Shown: piece after piece, positions 8,464 to 16,117 of the stretch
Numbering within the stretch: position 1 is the stretch's first letter
Layout: every line of letters starts with the position of its first letter
Source of the DNA: an uncultured Sutterella sp.
GTDB lineage: Bacteria; Pseudomonadota; Gammaproteobacteria; Burkholderiales; Burkholderiaceae_F
Direction: 5' to 3'
Length of the DNA stretch: 64,000 nucleotides
NCBI GenBank assembly: GCA_905206365.1
Contig: CAJLHF010000003.1
Coordinates: forward strand, 36,614-100,613
Translations under genes and position numbers: made by a program
The notes under the pieces: model-generated
What the model saw: only the letters and a program-made list of their open reading frames with translations
What the model was told of the DNA's origin: nothing
Databases searched by the model: none

Positions 8464-10539
8464 TTAGAAACTGTAGGTGTAGGACACCCAGAGGTTGCGC
8501 CCGTCGACCATGTCGCTGTAGCGGTTCGCGTAGGAGACCTTGCCTCCCGACTCGATGGTTTCCCACTCGGTCGTCGACTGGTCGAGCACGTTGTTCACCG
8601 CCACCGACACGCGGTGGTTTTTCATGAAGGCGTACGAAGCACCGAGGTCGACGATCGTCACGTCGTTGTAGGTGTCCGAGGTCGGCGCTCCCTTCGTCGA
8701 GACGACCGCCATGTCGAACTTCGACGTCGACTTCAGGTAGGCGCTGAAGTTGCCGTTCGCGTAGTCGAGGCGATTCTGCCAGCTGTGCTTCGGAAGTTCG
8801 TTCGGGCGCTTGCCGCTTTTGTCGCCGTCGCGGATTTCGGCGTCCGTCAGGGTATAGCCCGTCGAGAAGGACCACCCGTGGAAGCTCGCCGTCTTGAGGA
8901 GAACTTCGATACCGCGGGTGCGAACGCTGCCATAGTTGATCTGGACTTGGTCGGCCTTGCCGTCCGAGCCGATGTGGTCCGCGCCGCTCATGTCTTCGGT
9001 CGCGATCATGTTCTTGAAGTCGGTATAAAAGCCCCCGATCGTCAGCTGCGCGGCACGTGCGATGTCAAGCGTCGTCGAGAGTTCGTAGCTCCAGCTTTCC
9101 TCGGGCTTCAGGTCGGGGTTGCCGAACGTGCGGTTGCCCACTTCCGTTCCGCTGAAAGCGCCGTTCGTGAGCTGCTTCACGTTCGGAGTCTTGTAACCCG
9201 CGGAGACACCGCCCTTGAAACTGAGCGCGTCTACGGGTTTATAAACGAGGAAGGCGCGCGGCGCGAAGTGAGCGCCGAAGATGTCGCTCCAGGTCGCGCG
9301 ACCGCCCACCGTGGCAATCCACTGCTCGGTCATGAAGTATTCGGACTCAAGGAACGCGGAAAGCACCGTCTGATCGAGCGTCTGTCCGCGGATGATTTCC
9401 GTCTGGTTGTCCTTGAAGGTTTCGTACGTGCCTTCAAGGCCTCCCGTCACCATCATGCTCCCGTAGGCGTCGAGCTCGACGGGCGAAGTGAATTTTGTCG
9501 CGGCCGTGTAGTTCCAGGTCGAGCGGAGCGGATCGTTCCAGGAGCCGCTCGTCGTGCTCGGGACGGCGAGACTGCCCGACGACCAGGGGTTGAGCGACGT
9601 TTGGGTCTGCAGAAGATCGAGGCCGTTCGCCATCACGTAGGTTTCCGTGCGACCGAAGTCGTACGTCCCTTCGTGAGCGGCAAGAAAGTTGTACTTCTGG
9701 TACCAACGGCGCGACTGAATGCTCGAAGAGCTCGTTTGCATGGAGCCGCCCTGAAAACGCGAGAAGTCGCCGTCGACGTAGAAGAAATTTTCCGGGTCGA
9801 CCGTGAGGTTCAAGCGTGCGCCGAAGTTGCCGAGGTAGGTTTCGGTCGAGGAGTGGGTGGCGTAGGTACCGTTCGGGGCGGTGATTTCGTCCTTGCCCGA
9901 CTTCTGATATCGGCCGCGCATCGTAAGCGACGCGACGCCTTCCTTCAGGGGGACGCCCAGGTAGAAGCTCGAACCGCCGCGATTCCCGTACTCGTCGTGC
10001 TGCTGGATCGTGCCGTCGATCGTAAAGCTCCCCGTGAGGCGATCGGGGTGACGCTTCGTGATGACGTTCACGACGCCGCCCACGGCGTCCGAACCCCAGG
10101 CGACCGAGGCCGGACCGCGCAGCACTTCGATGCGTTCGATCATGCCGACGGGCGGAATGAAGGCGGAGGTCGGATCGAACCCGTTGTCGATCATCGCCGT
10201 GCTCACGTTCTGACGCTTGCCGTCGATCATGAAGAGCGTGTAGGCGGCGTCGAACCCGCGGATCGACACCGTGCTGTTGCCCATCTTCGTTTGCGACACG
10301 TCGACGCCCGGAACGTCGCCCACGGCGGAGCCGAGATCGGTGACGGGTTTCGACTGAAGTTCCTTCTCGGTCGTGATGGAGATGCTCGCAGGAGCTTCGC
10401 GCGTGTCCTGCTCGTAACCCGAGGCGGACACCACGGATTCGTCGAGCGTGGTGTAGGCCGCGTCGGCCGCCCAGGCGGCGGAAACCGCGCAGGAGAGAAG
10501 AGCGAGAGAAAGGACGGGGGTGGTCTTCGAAGTCGTCAT
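8464..10539 (-). CDS. TonB-dependent outer-membrane receptor (siderophore type)
   Basis: The 691-residue protein has a Sec signal peptide (MTTSKTTPVLSLALLSCAVSAAWAA), a TonB box (DESVVSASG) at the mature N-terminus, an N-terminal plug domain with the conserved IERIEVLRGPASVAWGSDAVGGVV segment region (about 125-150), and a 22-strand-type barrel ending in the terminal Phe pattern (LWVSYTYSF). It is the outer-membrane gate for a metal chelate; the neighbouring catecholate-type ABC importer suggests a ferric siderophore. The ATG at 10539 gives the proper signal peptide; the open frame continues upstream to 10683 without one. It is expressed divergently from the importer, behind a Fur-box-like site. 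Confidence 0.92.
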   Translation of the reverse strand: MTTSKTTPVLSLALLSCAVSAAWAADAAYTTLDESVVSASGYEQDTREAPASISITTEKELQSKPVTDLGSAVGDVPGVDVSQTKMGNSTVSIRGFDAAYTLFMIDGKRQNVSTAMIDNGFDPTSAFIPPVGMIERIEVLRGPASVAWGSDAVGGVVNVITKRHPDRLTGSFTIDGTIQQHDEYGNRGGSSFYLGVPLKEGVASLTMRGRYQKSGKDEITAPNGTYATHSSTETYLGNFGARLNLTVDPENFFYVDGDFSRFQGGSMQTSSSSIQSRRWYQKYNFLAAHEGTYDFGRTETYVMANGLDLLQTQTSLNPWSSGSLAVPSTTSGSWNDPLRSTWNYTAATKFTSPVELDAYGSMMVTGGLEGTYETFKDNQTEIIRGQTLDQTVLSAFLESEYFMTEQWIATVGGRATWSDIFGAHFAPRAFLVYKPVDALSFKGGVSAGYKTPNVKQLTNGAFSGTEVGNRTFGNPDLKPEESWSYELSTTLDIARAAQLTIGGFYTDFKNMIATEDMSGADHIGSDGKADQVQINYGSVRTRGIEVLLKTASFHGWSFSTGYTLTDAEIRDGDKSGKRPNELPKHSWQNRLDYANGNFSAYLKSTSKFDMAVVSTKGAPTSDTYNDVTIVDLGASYAFMKNHRVSVAVNNVLDQSTTEWETIESGGKVSYANRYSDMVDGRNLWVSYTYSF

Positions 10540-10657
10540 ATCGGTGGAAACGAAGAGAAGTGCGTCCGCGGTTTCGGTGAAACGCTGGGGGAAACTGCGG
10601 ACGTCCGTTAGTCGGGTCGGGAGTGAAGCGCTCCCGTAAGTTGCGACGAAGTGTAAC

Positions 10658-10672
10658 TGATAACCATTCTCA
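10658..10672 (-). promoter_or_regulatory. Fur-box-like site upstream of the receptor
   Basis: TGATAAC-C-ATTCTCA (minus strand TGAGAAT-G-GTTATCA) is a 7-1-7 match to the Fur consensus, about 120 bases before the receptor start. It is the best of the three sites in this locus. Confidence 0.72.
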
Positions 10673-10804
10673 AACGAGAACACGAACTCCCCGCCGAACC
10701 TCGCCGAAGGGTTTCAAAACGTCGCCGACTGTTTCTCGGGAAGGACGCGCGAGTTATTGAAATACAAGGGTTTTTCCATGGATTTGCAGAGGCGTATTGT
10801 TGTC

Positions 10805-10821
10805 TAACAATGCCATTGTTA
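10805..10821. promoter_or_regulatory. Perfect palindrome, unknown operator
   Basis: TAACAAT-GCC-ATTGTTA is a perfect 7-bp inverted repeat with a 3-base spacer, in AT-rich DNA between the divergent receptor and permease genes. It does not resemble the Fur boxes. It may be bound by a second regulator. Confidence 0.5.
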
Positions 10822-10853
10822 AATTGAATCGAGAAAATGTAACTAAATACTAA

Positions 10854-10868
10854 TGAGAATAACTCTCA
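10854..10868 (+). promoter_or_regulatory. Fur-box-like site upstream of the importer operon
   Basis: TGAGAAT-A-ACTCTCA is a 7-1-7 imperfect palindrome about 120 bases before the first permease gene. It matches the left half of the other two Fur-box-like sites exactly. Confidence 0.65.
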
Positions 10869-10990
10869 AAATCATTCTTCGGTAGAGTGTGGCCTTCGAC
10901 ATCCGTGCCGGGTGACTTCGAGCGCTTTTCGCGTGTTTTCGAACGCTCTCGGGTGCTTCTCTCCGCGCACGACCTCGACCGTACGAAACC

Positions 10991-12034
10991 ATGACGAGAT
11001 CCACTTACTGCCTCCTCGCCCTGACGCTTTTTCTTTCGGCGGCCTCCCTGTTCGTAGGCGTGGCCGACATTTCGCCCGCACAGATTCTCTCGGGCGACGT
11101 CGAAGCGCTTCACGTACTCCTCACCTCGCGCCTGCCGCGCCTTCTGGCCGTTCTCTGTACGGGGGCGGGCATGAGCATTGCTGGCCTCATCATGCAGCAG
11201 CTCTGCGCGAACAAGTTCGTTTCGCCCACGACGGGGGCAACGATCTCCTCGGCGCAGTTCGGGATTCTTCTCGCGCTTCTCTTTTTGCCCGATGCGGGCA
11301 TCTGGGGCCGTGCGCTTTTTGCGTTTGCGGCCGCCATGCTCGGCACGTGGGTCTTCGTGTGGTTCGTGATGCGTCTTCCGATGAAGGACGTTGTCCTCGT
11401 TCCGCTCGTCGGGATCATGTTCGGGAACGTGATCGGCGGTATCACGAACTTCATCGCCTTCCGCTTTGACATGACGCAGGCGCTTTCGACCTGGATGGTC
11501 GGGCACTTCTCGCTTGTTCTAAAAGGCAACTACGAGCTTGTCTGGCTCGCGCTTCCTCTCATTGCGCTTGCTTTCGTCTTTTCGAGCCACTTCAACATCG
11601 TCGGCATGGGGAAGGATTTCTCCCGAAACCTCGGCGTTCGCTACGAAACCGTGCTCTTTTTGGGGCTCAGTATCGCCGCGATGATCACGGCCGCGATCGT
11701 GACGGTTGTGGGGGCCATCTCCTACATCGGTCTCATCGTCCCCAATGTCGTGAGCCTCTTCAAAGGGGACAACCTCAAGGCGACGCTAGCCGACACGGCG
11801 CTTTTCGGTTCGTTTTTCGTGCTTTCGTGCGACCTTGCGGGGCGCCTCATCATTGCGCCTTACGAACTTCCGATCGAACTCATCGTGGGCTCCGTGGGCA
11901 GTCTCCTTTTCATCGGGCTCATCTTCTACCGCCTGCGGTTCGGTCGTCGCTCGCTCGATCGCGACGCGCTTTTGAAGCTTTTCGGTCTTACCCGGGACCG
12001 CAACCCCAACCTTTGCGGAGGGTGCCGCCAATGA
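10991..12034 (+). CDS. FecCD-family siderophore ABC permease 1 (CeuB/YclN-like)
   Basis: The 347-residue inner-membrane protein has roughly nine to ten hydrophobic segments. Family hallmarks are RLPRLLAVLCTGAGMSIAGLIMQ near residues 47-70 and the ATPase-coupling GLIVPNVV region near residues 240-250. Its closest recalled relatives are the CeuB/YclN/FatD permeases, which handle catecholate-type iron chelates. It forms a heterodimer with the next permease, whose start overlaps its stop (ATGA). It is first in a five-gene operon: permease, permease, ATPase, binding protein, binding protein. Confidence 0.9.
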   Translation: MTRSTYCLLALTLFLSAASLFVGVADISPAQILSGDVEALHVLLTSRLPRLLAVLCTGAGMSIAGLIMQQLCANKFVSPTTGATISSAQFGILLALLFLPDAGIWGRALFAFAAAMLGTWVFVWFVMRLPMKDVVLVPLVGIMFGNVIGGITNFIAFRFDMTQALSTWMVGHFSLVLKGNYELVWLALPLIALAFVFSSHFNIVGMGKDFSRNLGVRYETVLFLGLSIAAMITAAIVTVVGAISYIGLIVPNVVSLFKGDNLKATLADTALFGSFFVLSCDLAGRLIIAPYELPIELIVGSVGSLLFIGLIFYRLRFGRRSLDRDALLKLFGLTRDRNPNLCGGCRQ

Positions 12035-13080
12035 GTGCCATGGAATCCGTTCAGTCCCTCGAACCCGTCCGGTCCGTTCACGCCCCTAACGGCACCGACG
12101 CGGAAAGCGCCGTCCGTGCACGCTCGCGCCGCATCGCCGTCGGCATGGCGGCACTCGCCGCGGCGACGTTCGTGGCGGTCCTAGCCTACCAGTTTGCGTT
12201 TGTGAACCCGAAGTATTTCGAGTACGCGATGAGTCTGCGTTGGCCGCGCTTGGCCGCCATGCTCACCGCCGCCTTCGCGATTTCCGCGGCTTCGCTCGTC
12301 TTTCAGACGATCATCCGCAACACGATCGTGACGCCGTGCCTTTTGGGCATGAATTCGCTCTACGTACTCGTTCACACCGGGGTCTTCTTCTTTCTCGGTG
12401 CGGGGAGCGCCTTCGCGACCGATCCGCAGCTCGCCTTTCTCCTCGATCTCGTTGTGATGGGCGTGGTGGCGACGGTTGTCTACAACACGATTTTCGAAAA
12501 GACGGGCGGGAACGTCCTTTACGTCCTTCTGATCGGTACGGTCCTTTCGACCTTCTTTTCGAGCGTGCAGTCGTCGATCACCCGCATCATGGACCCGAAC
12601 GAATACGACGCGCTCTTGACGAGCCTCGTCGCGAGCTTCACGAACGTGAACGCGTCGGTACTCGTGCCGGGCGTGTTCCTTCTTGCGGCAATCGGGATTT
12701 GGCTCCGGCGCGATCTTGCGATTCTCGACGTCATCGCTCTCGGGCGAGATCCCGCCGTGAGTCTCGGCGTCGACTATGAGCGCACCGTGCGCCGCCTGAT
12801 GACGGGCGTGGCGCTTTCGATTGCCGTCGCGACGGCGCTCGTAGGGCCCCTTTCCTTCCTCGGCCTCATCACCGCGAACCTCTCGCGCCGGATCTTCCGC
12901 ACGTACCGCCACGACGTGCTGATCGCAGGGTCGGTCTTTGTGGGGATGTTCATCCTCACGGCCGGGCAGTTCCTCGTCGAGCACGCCGCGAACTACAGCG
13001 TCCCCGTGAGCGTTTTCGTGACGATCGGCGGCGGCATTTACTTCCTCTACCTCATTCTTACGACGACCCGTACCCGCTGA
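12031..13080 (+). CDS. FecCD-family siderophore ABC permease 2 (CeuC/YclO-like)
   Basis: The 349-residue protein has an unusually long hydrophilic N-terminus (about 35 residues) before the first membrane segment (IAVGMAALAAATFVAVLAYQ). Later motifs include LRWPRLAAMLTAAFAISAAS and the coupling region LGLITANLSRR, which lacks the Pro usual in this position. It pairs with the preceding permease. The ATG at 12031 overlaps the upstream stop and is preferred to the longer open frame from 11827, which lies inside the first permease. Confidence 0.9.
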   Translation: MSAMESVQSLEPVRSVHAPNGTDAESAVRARSRRIAVGMAALAAATFVAVLAYQFAFVNPKYFEYAMSLRWPRLAAMLTAAFAISAASLVFQTIIRNTIVTPCLLGMNSLYVLVHTGVFFFLGAGSAFATDPQLAFLLDLVVMGVVATVVYNTIFEKTGGNVLYVLLIGTVLSTFFSSVQSSITRIMDPNEYDALLTSLVASFTNVNASVLVPGVFLLAAIGIWLRRDLAILDVIALGRDPAVSLGVDYERTVRRLMTGVALSIAVATALVGPLSFLGLITANLSRRIFRTYRHDVLIAGSVFVGMFILTAGQFLVEHAANYSVPVSVFVTIGGGIYFLYLILTTTRTR

Positions 13081-13100
13081 ATGTTGACAGGAATTTCGAC

Positions 13101-13856
13101 ATGATCACCATCCGCAATCTTGAGAAGCGCTACGACGAGCGCGCCGTCGTCGACGACGTTTCCGTGACGCTGCCCGCCGGTAAGGTCATCTCGATGATCG
13201 GCCCGAACGGGGCCGGCAAATCGACGGTCCTCGGCATGATCGCCCGGCTTGTCGCCCGGTCGGCGGGCGATATCGAATTCAAGGGACGCGACGTTTCCTC
13301 GTGGGAGAGCCGCGATCTCGCGCGCCACCTCGCGATCCTCACGCAGAGTTACGCCGTCACGATGAAACTCACCGTGCGCGAGCTCGTCGCCTTCGGGCGT
13401 TTCCCCCACAGCGGCACGCACCTCACGGCCGAAGATTGGGAAAAGGTCGACGAGGCGATCCGCTACATGGAGCTCGACCCCTTTGCCGAACGCTTCATCG
13501 ACGAAATGTCGGGCGGGCAGCGTCAGCGTGCTTTCATCGCCATGGTGCTCGCGCAGGATACGGAGTACGTGCTCCTCGACGAGCCGACCAACAACCTCGA
13601 CATCTACCACGCGACCCAGATGATGAAGCTCGTGCGGCGTCTCTGCGACGAGCTCGGAAAAACCGTCATCCTGGTGCTCCATGAAATCAACCTCGCCGCT
13701 TTCCACTCCGATTACATCTGCGCCTTCAAGGACGGGCGCGTCGCCGCCTTCGGCACGGTCGACGAAGTGATGACGAGCGAAACCCTCGAAACGATTTACG
13801 GCGTTCCCTTCGAAATCCACCGCATCGAAGGCCGCCCGCTCGCGATCTTCCACTGA
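13101..13856 (+). CDS. Siderophore ABC transporter ATPase (CeuD/YclP-like)
   Basis: The 251-residue cytosolic ATPase has Walker A GPNGAGKST (residues 34-42), signature MSGGQRQRAF, Walker B YVLLDEPTNNLD and the switch His in VLHEINLA. Length and motifs are those of FepC/CeuD-type ATPases. It lies 20 bases after the second permease and would power the permease heterodimer. Confidence 0.93.
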   Translation: MITIRNLEKRYDERAVVDDVSVTLPAGKVISMIGPNGAGKSTVLGMIARLVARSAGDIEFKGRDVSSWESRDLARHLAILTQSYAVTMKLTVRELVAFGRFPHSGTHLTAEDWEKVDEAIRYMELDPFAERFIDEMSGGQRQRAFIAMVLAQDTEYVLLDEPTNNLDIYHATQMMKLVRRLCDELGKTVILVLHEINLAAFHSDYICAFKDGRVAAFGTVDEVMTSETLETIYGVPFEIHRIEGRPLAIFH

Positions 13857-13909
13857 CGATCGCCCGATTGCAGCCCGATTGACTCACGACTTTTCCAAGG
13901 AAATCCTCG

Positions 13910-14878
13910 ATGTTCCGACGTTCTCTTTTCTGCGGCGCCGCCGCCCTCTGCTTCTCGGCCGCTTTCGCGCTTCCCGCCATCTCCGCGCACGCGGCCGACA
14001 CGGTGACGCTCGACACGCTCGACGGCCGCATGAAGGCCAAGACCGTTCGGGTCCCCGCCGACCCGAAGCGCATCGCCGTTCTTGACGCGGCGGTCCTTGA
14101 CATGCTTGACAGTTGGAATCTGGGGGACCGCATCGTGTCGCTTCCGAAGACGACGACTATTCCGTTTCTTGCCAAGTACTTCGATCCGAAGAACGGCATC
14201 GCCAACGTCGGCACCCTGAAGGAAGTCAATATGGAAGCGCTCATGGCGAGCGAACCCGACGTGATTTTCATCAGCGGCCGCCTCGTGAAGAAGTACGACG
14301 AACTCTCCCGCATCGCTCCGGTGGTCTACATGACGACGGACCGCGAGGCGGGGACGCTCGAGAGCTTCCGCCGCAACCTTACGAACGTCGCAAAACTTTT
14401 CGGCCGTGAAGCCGACGCGCAGGCGACCTATGAAAACTTCAAGGCTCGCGCCGAAGCGATCAAAAAGAAGACGGAAGGGAAGACCGCTTTGGTGGGGCTC
14501 GTGACGGCGAGTCACGTGAACCTCCTCGGCAACGCCGCCCGTTGCTCTTTGATCGGGAACGAATTCGGCTTTACGAACGTCGCCGAAAAGGCGAACGCCA
14601 ACCACGGGAACGAGTCCTCCTTTGAACTTCTTCTGAAGCTCAACCCCGACTACTTTTTCGTGCTCGACCGCGACTCCGCGATCGGTCGTCCGGGTGCGAA
14701 GCTCGCGGCCGACGTTCTCAACAATGACATGGTGAACCGCATGAAGGCGAAGGCGGACGATCACATCGCCTACCTCACGCCCTCGGCCTGGTACCTCGCC
14801 GAAGGCGGCATTACCGCGATGGAAATCATGTTCACGGACGTCGAGCGCGAGCTTGGCATGGCGAAGGAGGCGATGTGA
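13910..14878 (+). CDS. Periplasmic siderophore-binding protein 1 (CeuE/YclQ-like)
   Basis: The 322-residue protein has a Sec signal peptide (RRSLFCGAAALCFSAAFALPAISAHA) without a lipobox, so it is a soluble periplasmic protein rather than a lipoprotein. The rest is a class III helical-backbone binding protein. The segment NHGNESSFELLLKLNPDYFF aligns with the CeuE region that holds the iron-coordinating His227, and AWYLAEGG with the region of Tyr288 (from my memory of CeuE). This suggests direct Fe coordination of tetradentate catecholates. It is followed with a one-base overlap by a second, diverged binding protein. Confidence 0.88.
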   Translation: MFRRSLFCGAAALCFSAAFALPAISAHAADTVTLDTLDGRMKAKTVRVPADPKRIAVLDAAVLDMLDSWNLGDRIVSLPKTTTIPFLAKYFDPKNGIANVGTLKEVNMEALMASEPDVIFISGRLVKKYDELSRIAPVVYMTTDREAGTLESFRRNLTNVAKLFGREADAQATYENFKARAEAIKKKTEGKTALVGLVTASHVNLLGNAARCSLIGNEFGFTNVAEKANANHGNESSFELLLKLNPDYFFVLDRDSAIGRPGAKLAADVLNNDMVNRMKAKADDHIAYLTPSAWYLAEGGITAMEIMFTDVERELGMAKEAM

Positions 14879-15846
14879 TGGTGTTCCTCTCCCGTCGTAC
14901 GCTCCTCGGAGCAACTTCCGCCGCCGCGTTCCTTGCGACCCTTCCCTTGGCGCGCACCGTGTCGGCCGAGGTCGTTGCAGCCGCCGTCCACGCCACGGCC
15001 CCGAAGGACCCGAAGCGCGTCGTCTGCATCGACTACGCAACGCTCGACATGATGCGTCTCTGGGGCGTTGAGAACCGCATCGTCGGTGCGGCGGCCCTCT
15101 CGAGCGTGCCGTTCCTTGCGCCCTTGCCCGAGGGTCTTCCCGTGACAGGCGGCCTCAAGGACGCGAACCTCGAAGCGATTGCGGCTCTGAAGCCCGATCT
15201 CATCGTCATCACGGGGCGCCTCGCGCGTCGCGAAAAGGAGATCGGTTCGGTGGCGCCCGTTCTTCTCGTCACGCCCGATCAGCGGAACGGGGCGCTCGCG
15301 AGCTACGGCACGAACCTCCTCACGGTCGCGAGCCTCTTCGGAAAGACGGACGCCGCGAACGCCCTGATCGACGAGGCGAAAGCCCGTGTTGCGGCGATTC
15401 GCGGGCGCGCGGCCGGAAAGAGCGCCGCCGTCCTCATGGTGAACGAAGGCCGCATCGGGATGCTAGCGCCTCAGGGCCGCTGCTCGATGATTTCGGCCGA
15501 AATGGGTTTTGCGAACGTCGTTCCGCCCCGCAAGGGGCCGGCTCCCAAGAAGGACGGTTCGAAGTCCGATGCGGAAGCGTTAGCGAACGCAAACCGCAAG
15601 ACGCTTGAAGACCTGAAGCGCCTCCATCCCGAGTACGTCTTCGTCCTCAACAAGGACATCGCGGTCGGGCGCAAGCCCGCGACCGACTACCGGGCGATCT
15701 TCGGTGCGGACTGGGATCAGCTGCCCGCCGTCAAGGCGGGTCGCGCCTTCGAACTCTCACACGCGGCCTGGTATCTCGGCGAAGGCGGTCCGACGGCGAT
15801 GAACCTCATGCTCGCTGACGTCGAAAAGGCGGTCGGGATCAAGTGA
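14878..15846 (+). CDS. Periplasmic siderophore-binding protein 2 (paralogue, Tat-like signal)
   Basis: This 322-residue paralogue shares landmarks with the preceding gene: GRCSMISAEMGFANVV versus ARCSLIGNEFGFTNVA, PEYVFVLNKDIAVGR versus PDYFFVLDRDSAIGR, and AWYLGEGGPTAM versus AWYLAEGGITAM. The signal peptide starts with a twin-arginine pattern (SRRTLLGAT). The His-containing NHGNES stretch of paralogue 1 is replaced by NRKTLED, so the putative iron-ligand His is lost while the Tyr region is kept. The start at 14878 has a TGATG overlap and an AAGGAGG site; the ORF could also begin at the GTG three bases earlier. It is the last gene of the importer operon. Confidence 0.87.
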   Translation: MVFLSRRTLLGATSAAAFLATLPLARTVSAEVVAAAVHATAPKDPKRVVCIDYATLDMMRLWGVENRIVGAAALSSVPFLAPLPEGLPVTGGLKDANLEAIAALKPDLIVITGRLARREKEIGSVAPVLLVTPDQRNGALASYGTNLLTVASLFGKTDAANALIDEAKARVAAIRGRAAGKSAAVLMVNEGRIGMLAPQGRCSMISAEMGFANVVPPRKGPAPKKDGSKSDAEALANANRKTLEDLKRLHPEYVFVLNKDIAVGRKPATDYRAIFGADWDQLPAVKAGRAFELSHAAWYLGEGGPTAMNLMLADVEKAVGIK

Positions 15847-15895
15847 TCTGTTGAGTCGTGGATTATCGATTCCGACAGCGGGAATCCCGAAACCG

Positions 15896-15939
15896 AAAAA
15901 GCCGTGCATCCCTTGCAGTGCTTGGGATGCGCGGCTTTT
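15896..15939 (+). terminator. Terminator of the siderophore importer operon
   Basis: A long stem AAAAAGCCGTGCATCCC pairs with GGGATGCGCGGCTTTT, with one mismatch. It lies 50 bases after the last binding-protein stop. Confidence 0.85.
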
Positions 15940-16007
15940 CGACGTTTTCGGCCTGTAGTTAAAGAAGGTCCTTCGAGTACGACCCAAAGACCGATTTTCC
16001 GGGGCCC

Positions 16008-16036
16008 CCGACACCCGTCCGACGAACGGCTACAAT
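16008..16036 (+). promoter_or_regulatory. Promoter of smc
   Basis: CCGACA (4/6 match to -35), a 17-base spacer and TACAAT (-10) at 16031-16036, about 80 bases before the smc start. The same TACAAT box recurs before zipA, the aldo-keto reductase gene and trmJ. Confidence 0.6.
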
Positions 16037-16117
16037 GTCGCCCGTTCCCGAAGGAGGTGTGCGACGTGCCGTCGACCACCTCCGTTCTTTTTTAACGTTT
16101 TCAAGGACTTTCCCCCC

